A stretch of 37,410 nucleotides of DNA from the NCBI GenBank assembly GCA_938033695.1, contig CALHKE010000014.1:1-37410 (forward strand), in the 5' to 3' direction. A program made the position numbers and the translations under genes. This DNA is from an uncultured Candidatus Saccharibacteria bacterium. GTDB lineage: Bacteria; Patescibacteriota; Saccharimonadia; Saccharimonadales; Saccharimonadaceae. This document shows, piece by piece, positions 15,220 through 21,947 of this stretch. Every line of letters begins with the position of its first letter. The first letter of the stretch is position 1. The notes beneath the pieces were generated by a model. The model was not told the DNA's origin. It did no database searches and saw only the letters and a list, made by a program, of their open reading frames with translations.

Positions 15220-15999
15220 TCAATAAATGTAGTACCCTGGAAATATTCCAGATAGAAAAAGCATTGAGGTTGACTCTTCGACGATTATTGCTATGAAATT
15301 TCCTAAAATAAAAGGCATAGCATGATTGAATGGTAAATTACCGTAAATTTGCAATATTAGTAAGATAGGCATTAATATCATCCAAATATATTTAAATCCA
15401 GAGAGTCTAATATAATTCTTGCGTTCTAATTTATAGCAATCTATAAATACAAGAACTTCATTACTTAGAGTTATCATAATCAATATTATCAATAGATCAC
15501 TATTCTTCATCTGATTACAATATCGTAGGAAGCAGTAGAATAAAGTAAAGAACGCGTAAGCCCCCATAATGACATACGTCTTAGCGCCATATATCGACTT
15601 AGTTATTTTTAATTTTGTCCTTTCCGCGGAATCTTCCATACAGATACATGCCGCTATTGCCATAAACCAAAAAAGACCTTCGCATATCTTATCTCCGCTG
15701 CTCATACTTGATTTATAAACCATAATTGAGTAGATAATCCCAGCATAAATTAACTTAAATAAGAGAAATAAGTTAAGTGCACTTCGAGAAGGCCTAACTG
15801 GATAGTCTTCAAAGGTGTCTTGCCTAGGATTAATATCAATGGGCGGACCATAGCTATCTTCCCAAGGTGTATACCGCATTGAATCTTGTTTAGGATTAGC
15901 GTCAATGGGTGGATCATAAAGATCATCCCAAGGACAATAACGCATTAAATCTTGTAATTGAGATATTTCCTGAGTGGATTTTTTCTTGGTTTTCTTCAA
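15220..15999 (-). CDS. Membrane protein with an N-terminal 22-residue tandem repeat
   Basis: A 259-residue protein, with a TTG start behind a strong GGGGGT ribosome site. The N-terminal 70 residues are soluble and hold two near-identical 22-residue repeats (17-38 and 39-60; each has MRYxPWxDxYxPPIDxNPxQD) and the start of a third. Residues about 73-259 contain around six membrane helices. The repeat part probably faces the cytosol by the positive-inside rule. No enzyme motif is seen and no family is recognised. It has its own promoter and terminator within the rpsH-rplF island. Confidence 0.75.
   Translation of the reverse strand: MKKTKKKSTQEISQLQDLMRYCPWDDLYDPPIDANPKQDSMRYTPWEDSYGPPIDINPRQDTFEDYPVRPSRSALNLFLLFKLIYAGIIYSIMVYKSSMSSGDKICEGLFWFMAIAACICMEDSAERTKLKITKSIYGAKTYVIMGAYAFFTLFYCFLRYCNQMKNSDLLIILIMITLSNEVLVFIDCYKLERKNYIRLSGFKYIWMILMPILLILQIYGNLPFNHAMPFILGNFIAIIVEESTSMLFLSGIFPGYYIY
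15820..15951 (-). repeat. 66-bp tandem repeat, two copies
   Basis: Two in-frame copies encoding DLMRYCPWDDLYDPPIDANP(KQ) and DSMRYTPWEDSYGPPIDINP(RQ). The copies have diverged slightly, with changes mainly at C/T, D/G and A/I positions. A third, decayed start (DTFEDYP) follows. Confidence 0.85.
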
Positions 16000-16099
16000 T
16001 TTTTTACCCCCTTTTTTCTAGAAACTTCAGTACCCGTGATGTTAACAAAGTATTTTTAATAAAAATTTACTTCACTAGTCCATGGATAGTAACTTTTAT

Positions 16100-16128
16100 A
16101 TTATACAATTTTACGTGTTGCTCGTCAA
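16100..16128 (-). promoter_or_regulatory. Promoter of the repeat-containing membrane protein
   Basis: TTGACG-17-TATAAT on the minus strand, with a leader of about 95 bases before the TTG start. Confidence 0.65.
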
Positions 16129-16139
16129 ATTTACAAAAT

Positions 16140-16168
16140 TTTACTCTTTAGTCTAAAACATGTATGAT
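16140..16168 (+). promoter_or_regulatory. Promoter of the zincin gene (leaderless type)
   Basis: TTTACT-17-TATGAT on the plus strand. Six bases separate the -10 box from the ATG at 16175, so the mRNA should begin at the start codon. Confidence 0.5.
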
Positions 16169-16174
16169 AAAGAT

Positions 16175-16825
16175 ATGAGTAAAATCAATATATTGTTAGC
16201 TAATTCCAGCGAAGAATTTAACGAGGCTAAAAGTGAAATTATAGATGCTATAAAGGAAGTCGAAAAATATACTTTTACTAAGTTGAAGATTGATTGGAAT
16301 ATCGACCTAGTTGTAAATAATCGCATGGATTTTTTGGTAATTCCGGAAGACGGCGTGGGTGGATATACTTATGCGAGTGACTTTATCGTCATTTTTTTAG
16401 ATTTGAAAACAATGACAATTTCGCATCTTAAAGAGATGTTGGTTCATGAACTTGGTCATGCTGCGCGTTGGGGGAAGAATGACGAATGGATGAATACATT
16501 GTTTGATGGGATGATTTCGGAAGGGGTTGCGACGTATTTTGGTACAGAATTTGCAAAGAATAATAGTGATAAGCAGTTTTTTACTAAAGCCATGCTGGAA
16601 CGCAGTGACGAAGAAAATGAACGTATTCTAAATGAGCTTCGCGGTAATCTTGATGATAAAAATTATGACTATAATACGATTTTCTTTACTGGTAACAATA
16701 AATTACCACGCTGGTCTGGCTATTCATTGGGATATTATTTGGTGAAGAAATATTTGGAGAAAACGCACAAGACAATCGAAGAAGCATTTGCTGATAAATA
16801 TGAAGATTTTAAAATTGTGCTTTAG
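16175..16825 (+). CDS. Putative zinc metallopeptidase (HEXXH, DUF2268-like)
   Basis: A 216-residue cytosolic protein with the zincin motif HELGH (H91, E92, H95), preceded by a helix (ISHLKEMLV), and a downstream Glu in MISEGVA (E116), the likely third zinc ligand. The C-terminal half has RWSGYSLGYYLVKKYLEKTHK, as in DUF2268-type putative proteases that share this layout. No signal peptide is seen. I chose the ATG at 16175: the earlier ATG at 16160 lies within the promoter. The gene has no Shine-Dalgarno sequence. Substrate unknown. Confidence 0.8.
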   Translation: MSKINILLANSSEEFNEAKSEIIDAIKEVEKYTFTKLKIDWNIDLVVNNRMDFLVIPEDGVGGYTYASDFIVIFLDLKTMTISHLKEMLVHELGHAARWGKNDEWMNTLFDGMISEGVATYFGTEFAKNNSDKQFFTKAMLERSDEENERILNELRGNLDDKNYDYNTIFFTGNNKLPRWSGYSLGYYLVKKYLEKTHKTIEEAFADKYEDFKIVL

Positions 16826-16834
16826 ATTTTTATA

Positions 16835-16862
16835 AAAAATACCCCCACCTTTCGGTGAGGGT
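16835..16862 (-). terminator. Intrinsic terminator
   Basis: ACCCCCACC-TTTC-GGTGAGGGT (9-bp stem with one G-T pair on the minus strand), followed by a T run on the minus strand. It lies between the convergent zincin gene and the 61-residue ORF. Confidence 0.8.
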
Positions 16863-16885
16863 CGGTGAAGCTTAAATTCAAGGAT

Positions 16886-17071
16886 TTAACGACGATAATA
16901 CGGGCGATCGGACTTCATCATCCTATGCGCAAGCTTAACGATTTCCCATTTACCATTAATTTTGACTTTTTGACAATAATAATTTTTGCCGATGGTTACC
17001 ATTTCATTGTCGTTGATTAATCGAGTTCGATATTCGTCGCGTTTTTCTTGAATTTTTCTGTTAATAGCCAT
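16886..17071 (-). CDS. Small basic protein, unknown
   Basis: A 61-residue, highly basic protein (MAINRKIQEKRDEYRTRL at the start, DRPYYRR at the end) with a central small beta-like part (VTIGKNYYCQKVKINGKWEIV). The start at 17071 has a perfect AAGGAGGGG upstream; a longer frame from 17158 begins at the -10 box. Own promoter and terminator. Charge suggests nucleic-acid binding, but this is a guess. Confidence 0.7.
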   Translation of the reverse strand: MAINRKIQEKRDEYRTRLINDNEMVTIGKNYYCQKVKINGKWEIVKLAHRMMKSDRPYYRR

Positions 17072-17149
17072 CTTCCCCTCCTTGATAAACACAGAAGTAA
17101 ACTTCGTTATGAAGTAAGTTGCATTAAACTGATTGTTTAACTGAATATT

Positions 17150-17177
17150 ATTATACAATTTTAAATTTTTGTGTCAA
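17150..17177 (-). promoter_or_regulatory. Promoter of the small basic protein gene
   Basis: Perfect TTGACA and TATAAT with 16 bases between. The -35 box is fused to the T run of the preceding terminator. Confidence 0.7.
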
Positions 17178-17195
17178 AAAAATACCCCCTCCGGA
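17172..17195. repeat. 24-bp direct repeat, copy 1 (terminator/-35 module)
   Basis: Identical over 24 bases to 17577-17600. It covers a TTGACA (read on the minus strand), the seven-A/T tract and one arm of the terminator hairpin. Confidence 0.8.
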
Positions 17196-17204
17196 TGGAG
17201 AGGG
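17176..17204 (-). terminator. Intrinsic terminator
   Basis: CCCCCTCC-GGAT-GGAGAGGG hairpin (17185-17204) followed by seven T on the minus strand. It ends the 66-residue ORF. Confidence 0.8.
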
Positions 17205-17215
17205 CTTGGTGAAAA

Positions 17216-17416
17216 CTAGTTACATTTTATTGCTTCAAATACGATAGGTACTAAAAATAGACTTAGTATTACGAAGGATGCGAGTGTGCCATATTCAGTT
17301 ATTGTAGATGGTTGAGAAAAAATACTATAGAATAAGTAAATAATCAATGCTACAGCAAATAAACCTGAAATGATCATCATAAAAACATCCAATTTTTCAT
17401 TAAAATTATTCTTCAT
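17216..17416 (-). CDS. Small membrane protein, unknown
   Basis: A 66-residue protein with two hydrophobic helices (about 10-34 and 42-62) joined by a short polar loop (SQPSTITEYG), a hairpin membrane topology. The start at 17416 lies behind AAGGGGG; a longer frame from 17458 lacks a ribosome site. It has its own near-perfect promoter, a 5' hairpin and a terminator. Function is not recognisable; small two-helix proteins in such islands can be immunity or regulatory proteins, but nothing here shows that. Confidence 0.7.
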   Translation of the reverse strand: MKNNFNEKLDVFMMIISGLFAVALIIYLFYSIFSQPSTITEYGTLASFVILSLFLVPIVFEAIKCN

Positions 17417-17491
17417 AATAATTCCCCCTTCTATAAATAGAAAAATTTGTTTCGACAATTTAATTGGTTAGTTCCACCAAATTTATAAGTT

Positions 17492-17519
17492 ACAATCAAA
17501 GAGTCAAATCTTTGATTGT
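17492..17519 (-). promoter_or_regulatory. Perfect 11-bp hairpin at the predicted mRNA 5' end
   Basis: ACAATCAAAGA / TCTTTGATTGT with a 6-base loop. It begins within about three bases of the predicted transcription start of the 66-residue ORF. It may be a 5' stabiliser or an operator overlapping the promoter. Confidence 0.6.
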
Positions 17520-17522
17520 TAT

Positions 17523-17551
17523 ATTGTATCATTTTTATACTTATTTGTCAA
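17523..17551 (-). promoter_or_regulatory. Promoter of the small membrane protein gene
   Basis: TTGACA-17-TACAAT on the minus strand. Confidence 0.7.
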
Positions 17552-17576
17552 TCTAGTTTATGCTTAAATTATTTTT

Positions 17577-17600
17577 TGTCAAAAAAATACCCCCTCCGGA
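17577..17600. repeat. 24-bp direct repeat, copy 2
   Basis: Identical to 17172-17195. Here the TTGACA has no good -10 box at 16-18 bases; the working promoter is probably at 17523-17551. Confidence 0.8.
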
Positions 17601-17609
17601 AGGAAGGGG
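17581..17609 (-). terminator. Intrinsic terminator
   Basis: CCCCCTCC-GGAA-GGAAGGGG hairpin (17590-17609), then seven T on the minus strand. It ends the 205-residue ORF. Confidence 0.8.
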
Positions 17610-17627
17610 TGGTTAGGATGGTCTAGA

Positions 17628-18245
17628 TTAAGACCAGAGACGCAGGTCCGATAAAATATCCCGAAACCAAGTAAGCTTTCTTTTTTCACGTCTCAAGGTG
17701 TAGGGTTTGACTGGTTCGGGCGGTGGTATTGGAGGTAAATTACTGAAAAGCTCTGGATAAACTACGGATATCTGGGTTCTGAATGCGTAGTTAACCATTG
17801 TGTTAAAGATTAAAACCGGAATTTCTTCTCCGCCAAAAGTGATTAGGAAGGGATCACCAAAACATGCATCGACGACAAACTTAGAGGATCTTCTTCTCAC
17901 ATGATTTTTGATGATTTGGCGTTTTTCCAGCGTCGTAAAATTGATACGACGAATATGGGCTGGAGCGTCAAGCTGTCTAGTGTATCGACGATTTTCGATT
18001 TTTAGCACGTCTAGATCTTGAAGAATCTCCAATTGGGTAGCAATCTTAAGTCCTTGAAAATGGAAGCCTGCAGGAATTTCTGCTTCGTCGATTCGCTTAG
18101 TCAGCAGGTCGTTAATAATGGTGTAAATTGGTAAATTGAGAGCCTTATTGTCCGGATAGGTGCTGTACCTAATAGACCACGCATTGATTATTCTAATTTT
18201 GCCTGCCATGATGTCCTCGTAGATTTGATTTTTACTGAGCAACAT
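17628..18245 (-). CDS. Divergent dCTP deaminase/dUTPase-like protein (tentative)
   Basis: A 205-residue soluble protein. The N-terminus (MLLSKNQIYEDIMAGKIRI) resembles the opening of dCTP deaminases, and the block FVVDACFGDPFLITFGGEEI (123-142), with PVLIFNTMVNYAF after it, resembles their DPGF-containing beta strands. The usual catalytic and nucleotide-binding motifs (such as RSSLxR or a clear E in the active site) are not seen, so it may be non-catalytic or only share the fold. The C-terminus has a proline run (PPIPPPEP) and a basic Trp-containing tail. ATG at 18245 follows GAGAGGTG; a GTG at 18254 is less likely. Confidence 0.5.
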   Translation of the reverse strand: MLLSKNQIYEDIMAGKIRIINAWSIRYSTYPDNKALNLPIYTIINDLLTKRIDEAEIPAGFHFQGLKIATQLEILQDLDVLKIENRRYTRQLDAPAHIRRINFTTLEKRQIIKNHVRRRSSKFVVDACFGDPFLITFGGEEIPVLIFNTMVNYAFRTQISVVYPELFSNLPPIPPPEPVKPYTLRREKRKLTWFRDILSDLRLWS

Positions 18246-18319
18246 GGTATTCACCTCTCTTTCTGAAAGATGTGATGTCCTAACTTAAAGTGCATATTCG
18301 TTGGACGAGATACAGATTA

Positions 18320-18348
18320 ATTTTAGCTTATTAGGTGAGTATTTTCAA
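18320..18348 (-). promoter_or_regulatory. Promoter of the dCTP deaminase-like gene
   Basis: TTGAAA-17-TAAAAT on the minus strand, leader about 70 bases. Confidence 0.6.
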
Positions 18349-18414
18349 ATTATTAATAAAAGTGTCCGGTTATAGATCATAGGATATTCCATACTGTTAT
18401 TGAAGCTTTGGGTT

Positions 18415-18442
18415 TTGCTTTTTTGATAATCTATATTATAAT
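18415..18442 (+). promoter_or_regulatory. Promoter of the 195-residue membrane protein
   Basis: TTGCTT-16-TATAAT on the plus strand, about 70 bases before the ATG at 18515. Confidence 0.55.
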
Positions 18443-18514
18443 AAACAAGTCTTGAATTTTATTCAGATGAACTTTGTAAAATTGGTAAAGTTAGATTATC
18501 GAAAGGGGGATTTT

Positions 18515-19102
18515 ATGGATAATCGAAATGAAAACATGGGAATCGGTACGCCTAACCATTCTCAAAATAATGAGACGCGAAAATTATGGCAAAGATTCTT
18601 TAGGTTGCTTATTAGCTGTACTTTTGCCGTCGCTGTTGCTCGAATTTTGCTTATAAATAGCGGGATTCCACTAAGTTATATTTGGCAAGTCGTACTTAGT
18701 TGTATTTTTGGTAACTTATTAGCTACTGCCGATCTTAATTCCACAGGAATTTATCTTTCCAGATATGGAATGAATGCACCTAACTACGGAAAGCGAACTA
18801 AAGTTTTCCTACTTTTAAGGATTACCTTAATCGGTACTACTATAGCATTGAGGTCATTTAGGCTGATTGATACCACGATACTTGCCGTGATAGTAACTTT
18901 TGTTATTGTTTTGCAATGGTTCGCTAGAATTTATGATGATCGCAAATCGTTGGTTACCGGAGAAGAAGTTTGGTGTGTTTCGCGTCGAGAGTGGATACCC
19001 ACAATAATTTTACTTGTGGTTTTAAACTTAACTTTCGGCTTATCTTCAGTGCTTTGCCTTTTGATTATGTTCTTGTATTCAATTGTACTTTATTGCTTCT
19101 AA
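18515..19102 (+). CDS. Multi-span membrane protein, unknown
   Basis: A 195-residue protein with a polar, Asn-rich N-terminal 25 residues followed by about five membrane helices, two of them close together at the C-terminus. A short cytosolic loop contains ARIYDDRKSLVTGEEVWCVS. The start at 18515 is preceded by AAAGGGGG; upstream in-frame codons have no such site. It has its own promoter and terminator. It is the outermost gene of the island next to rpsH. No family is recognised. Confidence 0.72.
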   Translation: MDNRNENMGIGTPNHSQNNETRKLWQRFFRLLISCTFAVAVARILLINSGIPLSYIWQVVLSCIFGNLLATADLNSTGIYLSRYGMNAPNYGKRTKVFLLLRITLIGTTIALRSFRLIDTTILAVIVTFVIVLQWFARIYDDRKSLVTGEEVWCVSRREWIPTIILLVVLNLTFGLSSVLCLLIMFLYSIVLYCF

Positions 19103-19112
19103 CTTACCGGTA

Positions 19113-19139
19113 CCCCTTCTGGATTCAGAAGGGGTTTTT
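19113..19139 (+). terminator. Intrinsic terminator
   Basis: CCCCTTCTG-GATT-CAGAAGGGG (perfect 9-bp stem) followed by five T, after the membrane-protein gene. Confidence 0.88.
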
Positions 19140-19143
19140 CATA

Positions 19144-19174
19144 AAAATAAGGCCAGGAGTTCTGACCTTATTTT
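19144..19174 (-). terminator. Terminator after rpsH
   Basis: AAAATAAGG / CCTTATTTT with a small inner CAG/CTG pairing, T-rich on both sides. It ends the rplC-rpsH transcript and may work in both directions. Confidence 0.75.
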
Positions 19175-19185
19175 TTTCTAGTTTA

Positions 19186-19587
19186 TTACCAAACCTTGAC
19201 TAAGATTTCACCACCGAGGCGAGCCTTGCGAGCTTCCTCACCAGTCATGATACCTTTTGAAGTCGAGACGAGGATGACACCACGACCGGATTTGACCTTT
19301 GGAAGATCATCGGCGGAAGTGTAAACACGGCGACCAGGTTTACTGACCTTAGTGATTTCGTTAATACGAGCGATTTCGTCAGCCTGATTGATCAAGACGT
19401 GGATGAAATTGCGTGGTTTTGCTTCTTCGATTGAGAAGTCAGCGATAAACTTGGTTTTCTTGAGACCTTCTAGTACAGCAAGCTTTAATTTAGAAGTTGG
19501 TACAACAATCTCGTTTTTGTTGACGAGAATAGCATTGCGGATACGAGTGATAAGGTCGGCAATTTGATCTGTTGATTGTAATGACAT
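19186..19587 (-). CDS. rpsH: 30S ribosomal protein S8
   Basis: A 133-residue S8 (uS8), a central 16S rRNA binder. It starts MSLQSTDQIADLITRIRNAI and ends with SGRGVILVSTSKGIMTGEEA followed by RKARLGGEILVKVW, the conserved C-terminal pattern. It is the last gene of the S10/spc segment here; a terminator follows at once, and rplF appears only 4 kb later. Confidence 0.97.
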   Translation of the reverse strand: MSLQSTDQIADLITRIRNAILVNKNEIVVPTSKLKLAVLEGLKKTKFIADFSIEEAKPRNFIHVLINQADEIARINEITKVSKPGRRVYTSADDLPKVKSGRGVILVSTSKGIMTGEEARKARLGGEILVKVW

Positions 19588-19599
19588 ATCTTATCCTTT

Positions 19600-19869
19600 C
19601 TACCAGCTACTCTTTGTTACACCAGGGATTTCACCCTTGCTTGCTTTTTCGCGGAAGCTAATACGGCTGAGACCGAAGCGGCGCATGTAGCCACGTGGAC
19701 GACCGTCGAGCATATCACGATTTTTTAACCTAGTTGGGCTGGAATTTTTTGGTAGCTTCTGAAGACCTTCGAGGTCGCCAGCGGCTTTAAGTTCAGCACG
19801 CTTTGCTTTGTACTTATCGTACAATTTTTGACGCTTGAGGTCACGGAGTACTGCAGACTTTTTGGCCAT
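19600..19869 (-). CDS. rpsN: 30S ribosomal protein S14, zinc-free form
   Basis: An 89-residue S14 (uS14) of the longer, cysteine-free type: MAKKSAVLRDLKRQ at the start and GRPRGYMRRFGLSRISFREK with GEIPGVTKSSW at the end. No Cys is present, so no zinc ribbon. The start at 19869 has AAGGAG upstream and lies just after the rplE stop; the frame open further upstream is inside rplE. Confidence 0.96.
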   Translation of the reverse strand: MAKKSAVLRDLKRQKLYDKYKAKRAELKAAGDLEGLQKLPKNSSPTRLKNRDMLDGRPRGYMRRFGLSRISFREKASKGEIPGVTKSSW

Positions 19870-19870
19870 G

Positions 19871-20440
19871 TTATTTGTTCTCCTTTTTCTCGAATGGCAT
19901 ACCAAATGCCTCTAATAATTTACGGCTAGCTTCTTTTGAACCGTTCTTGATGATGAAGGTGATTTCAAGACCGTGAAGAACAGAAGCATCTTCGAAGGTA
20001 ATTTCTGGGAAGACGGTTTGTTCTTTAAGACCGACGGAATAGTTGCCTTGTTCATCAAAAGATTTGCTTGGAACGCCGTGAAAATCACGAACGTGTGGCA
20101 AAGCGATGTTAATGAAGCGGTCAACGAATTCATACATCTTATCATTACGCAAAGTGGTGAGGTAACCAACTGGGGCACCCATGCCTTTACGAATTTTGAA
20201 GGTAGCAATAGATTTCTTTGCTAGTCTAGAGGTGGAAGCTTGACCGGTAATCTTAGCAAGAGTAAGAGCTACGGTTTCGGTGTAGTGCTTATCTTCACGC
20301 TTTTTACCAACACCACAAGATACGATGACTTTTTCAAGCTTTGGTACTTGGTTGATGTTCTTGATGTTAAGCTCTTTTTCTAGGTCTTTTACGATTTTGT
20401 CTTGGTATAAGACTTTCAAACGTGGGGTATATTCAGCCAT
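19871..20440 (-). CDS. rplE: 50S ribosomal protein L5
   Basis: A 189-residue L5 (uL5), which binds 5S rRNA and touches P-site tRNA. Family blocks include NINQVPKLEKVIVSCGVG, KKSIATFKIRKGMGAPVGYL, TLRNDKMYEFVDRFINIALP and GNYSVGLKEQTVFPEI. Two bases separate it from rplX. Confidence 0.98.
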   Translation of the reverse strand: MAEYTPRLKVLYQDKIVKDLEKELNIKNINQVPKLEKVIVSCGVGKKREDKHYTETVALTLAKITGQASTSRLAKKSIATFKIRKGMGAPVGYLTTLRNDKMYEFVDRFINIALPHVRDFHGVPSKSFDEQGNYSVGLKEQTVFPEITFEDASVLHGLEITFIIKNGSKEASRKLLEAFGMPFEKKENK

Positions 20441-20442
20441 GA

Positions 20443-20670
20443 TTATTTCCCTTCTTTCTTAAGATTGGAAAGATCGATACCGACGTGAATATCTTTCTTA
20501 CCACCCTTTGGATTAAATTGAGTGGCTTTGATGTGGCGCTCGCGAATGCCGATACCTTCGATCATTGCTTTGTGAGCAGCACGATCCATTTTGACGATTT
20601 TACCAGTCTGACCTTTGTGGTCGCCGGCAATGATTTTTACCATATCGCCAGATTTCAAATTCTGTGCCAT
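20443..20670 (-). CDS. rplX: 50S ribosomal protein L24, short form
   Basis: A 75-residue L24 (uL24), an assembly initiator near the exit tunnel. The KOW motif is clear (GDMVKIIAGDHKGQTGKIVK). The protein is about 25-30 residues shorter than typical bacterial L24 and lacks the usual C-terminal segment after HVGIDLSNLKKEGK. The compact length fits reduced-genome bacteria. Confidence 0.95.
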   Translation of the reverse strand: MAQNLKSGDMVKIIAGDHKGQTGKIVKMDRAAHKAMIEGIGIRERHIKATQFNPKGGKKDIHVGIDLSNLKKEGK

Positions 20671-20671
20671 A

Positions 20672-21040
20672 TTATAGAACCTCCGGTGCTAAACTGATAA
20701 TCTTGTTGAAGCCGAGTTCACGAAGCTCGCGTGGGACTGGTCCGAAGACACGGGTACCCTTTGGAGTTTTGTCGTCGTTAACGATCACGGCGGCGTTGTC
20801 GTCGAAGCGGATAGTGGAACCATCAGCGCGGCGAATTTGACCACGAGTGCGTACGATAACTGCACGAACTACTGCTTTTTTCTTAATATTGCCTGTAGGA
20901 GAAGCGTCCTTTACGCTGGCGGTGACAATGTCACCAACACGAGCGTAACGAGCGCGAGTTCCACCGAGGACACGGATTACGCCAAGTTCCTTGGCTCCGC
21001 TGTTATCTGCGACAGCTAATCTAGTTTCCTGTTGAATCAT
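20672..21040 (-). CDS. rplN: 50S ribosomal protein L14
   Basis: A 122-residue L14 (uL14) at the subunit interface. It starts MIQQETRLAVADNSGAKELG and has DIVTASVKDASPTGNIKKKA, the RPL14 block AAVIVNDDKTPKGTRVFGPV and the end REL-GFNKIISLAPEVL. Full length. Confidence 0.98.
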   Translation of the reverse strand: MIQQETRLAVADNSGAKELGVIRVLGGTRARYARVGDIVTASVKDASPTGNIKKKAVVRAVIVRTRGQIRRADGSTIRFDDNAAVIVNDDKTPKGTRVFGPVPRELRELGFNKIISLAPEVL

Positions 21041-21041
21041 C

Positions 21042-21341
21042 TTATTTTTCCTCTCCTTCTTCTAGGTCACCACTAACTTCAGCTTTAAGTTCAACTGAAT
21101 CGTGAGACTTTTCAAGAATTTTGACGAGTTTATAGGTACAAGTCTTTGAGTAAGAACGGCAGGCGATGATCTCAACCTTATCACCAAGCTTGGCCTCATT
21201 TGCTTCATCATGAGCGGTGTACTTACGGGTGTGTGAGTACTGCTTGTGATAAAGTGGGTGAGTTTCACGGCTGGTAATGGAGACGGTGATGGTCTTATCG
21301 CGCTTATCAGAGGTAACTACTCCTTGAAGTGTTTTTGCCAT
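21042..21341 (-). CDS. rpsQ: 30S ribosomal protein S17
   Basis: A 99-residue S17 (uS17), a primary binder of the 5' domain of 16S rRNA. It opens MAKTLQGVVTSDKRDKTITV, has HPLYHKQYSHTRKYTAHDEA and the conserved GDKVEIIACRSYSKTCTYKL. An acidic C-terminal extension of about 15 residues follows the core. Confidence 0.97.
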   Translation of the reverse strand: MAKTLQGVVTSDKRDKTITVSITSRETHPLYHKQYSHTRKYTAHDEANEAKLGDKVEIIACRSYSKTCTYKLVKILEKSHDSVELKAEVSGDLEEGEEK

Positions 21342-21343
21342 AC

Positions 21344-21523
21344 TTAGGCTCCCTTTCCTTGATTAATTAAAGTTAGTGCTTTAGCGATTTCTTTACGCAA
21401 AGCTTTGATACGATGTGGATTTTGCAAGGTACCCTCGTAGAGTCCACGCTTAGCTTCGAGAAGCTCTTGCTTCAACTCAGCGACGGTTTTAACCTTGGCG
21501 GTTTCAGTTTTCTTGTCTGCCAT
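21344..21523 (-). CDS. rpmC: 50S ribosomal protein L29
   Basis: A 59-residue L29 (uL29), a two-helix protein by the exit tunnel. It starts MADKKTETAKVKTVAELKQE and contains the family pattern LYEGTLQNPHRIKALRKEIA. It fills the gap between rplP and rpsQ exactly, with a two-base spacer to rpsQ. Confidence 0.95.
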   Translation of the reverse strand: MADKKTETAKVKTVAELKQELLEAKRGLYEGTLQNPHRIKALRKEIAKALTLINQGKGA

Positions 21524-21525
21524 GA

Positions 21526-21945
21526 TTAAATTTCACCTTTCCTTACAAATTTACAACGTACTGGAAGCTTGTGAGAGGCAAGACGAAGTGCTTCTTTTGC
21601 CTGTTCTTCAGTGACTTCAGCCATTTCGAACATCACAGTACCAGTTTTAACTTTAGCTACGTAAAATTGTGGTTCACCTTTACCAGAACCCATTTTCACA
21701 TCAAGAGGTTTCTTGGTGACAGGGGTGTGTGGGAAGATGCGGATCCAAATTTTACCACCACGCTTAATGTAGCGGGTAATAGCTTGACGGGCAGCCTCGA
21801 TTTGGCGGGAATTGATGCGTTCATTGTCGAGAGACATGAGACCAAATTCACCAAATGCTACGGTGTTGCAGCGAGTAGCTACGCCATCGTTTTTGCCTTT
21901 TCTAACCTTACGGTGCGCAACGCGACTTGGAAGTAAAATAGCCAT
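21526..21945 (-). CDS. rplP: 50S ribosomal protein L16
   Basis: A 139-residue L16 (uL16), near the A site and central protuberance. Family landmarks are LLPSRVAHRKVRKGK, VAFGEFGLMSLDNERINSRQ, KIWIRIFPHTPVTKKPLDVK and MGSGKGEPQFYVAKVKTGTV. It lies two bases from rpsC and rpmC, typical of the S10 operon. Confidence 0.98.
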   Translation of the reverse strand: MAILLPSRVAHRKVRKGKNDGVATRCNTVAFGEFGLMSLDNERINSRQIEAARQAITRYIKRGGKIWIRIFPHTPVTKKPLDVKMGSGKGEPQFYVAKVKTGTVMFEMAEVTEEQAKEALRLASHKLPVRCKFVRKGEI

Positions 21946-21947
21946 AT

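Noticed and set aside
17577..17582. TTGACA in the second copy of the 24-bp repeat as an active promoter
   Set aside because: No acceptable -10 box at 16-18 bases, while a perfect promoter exists at 17523-17551.
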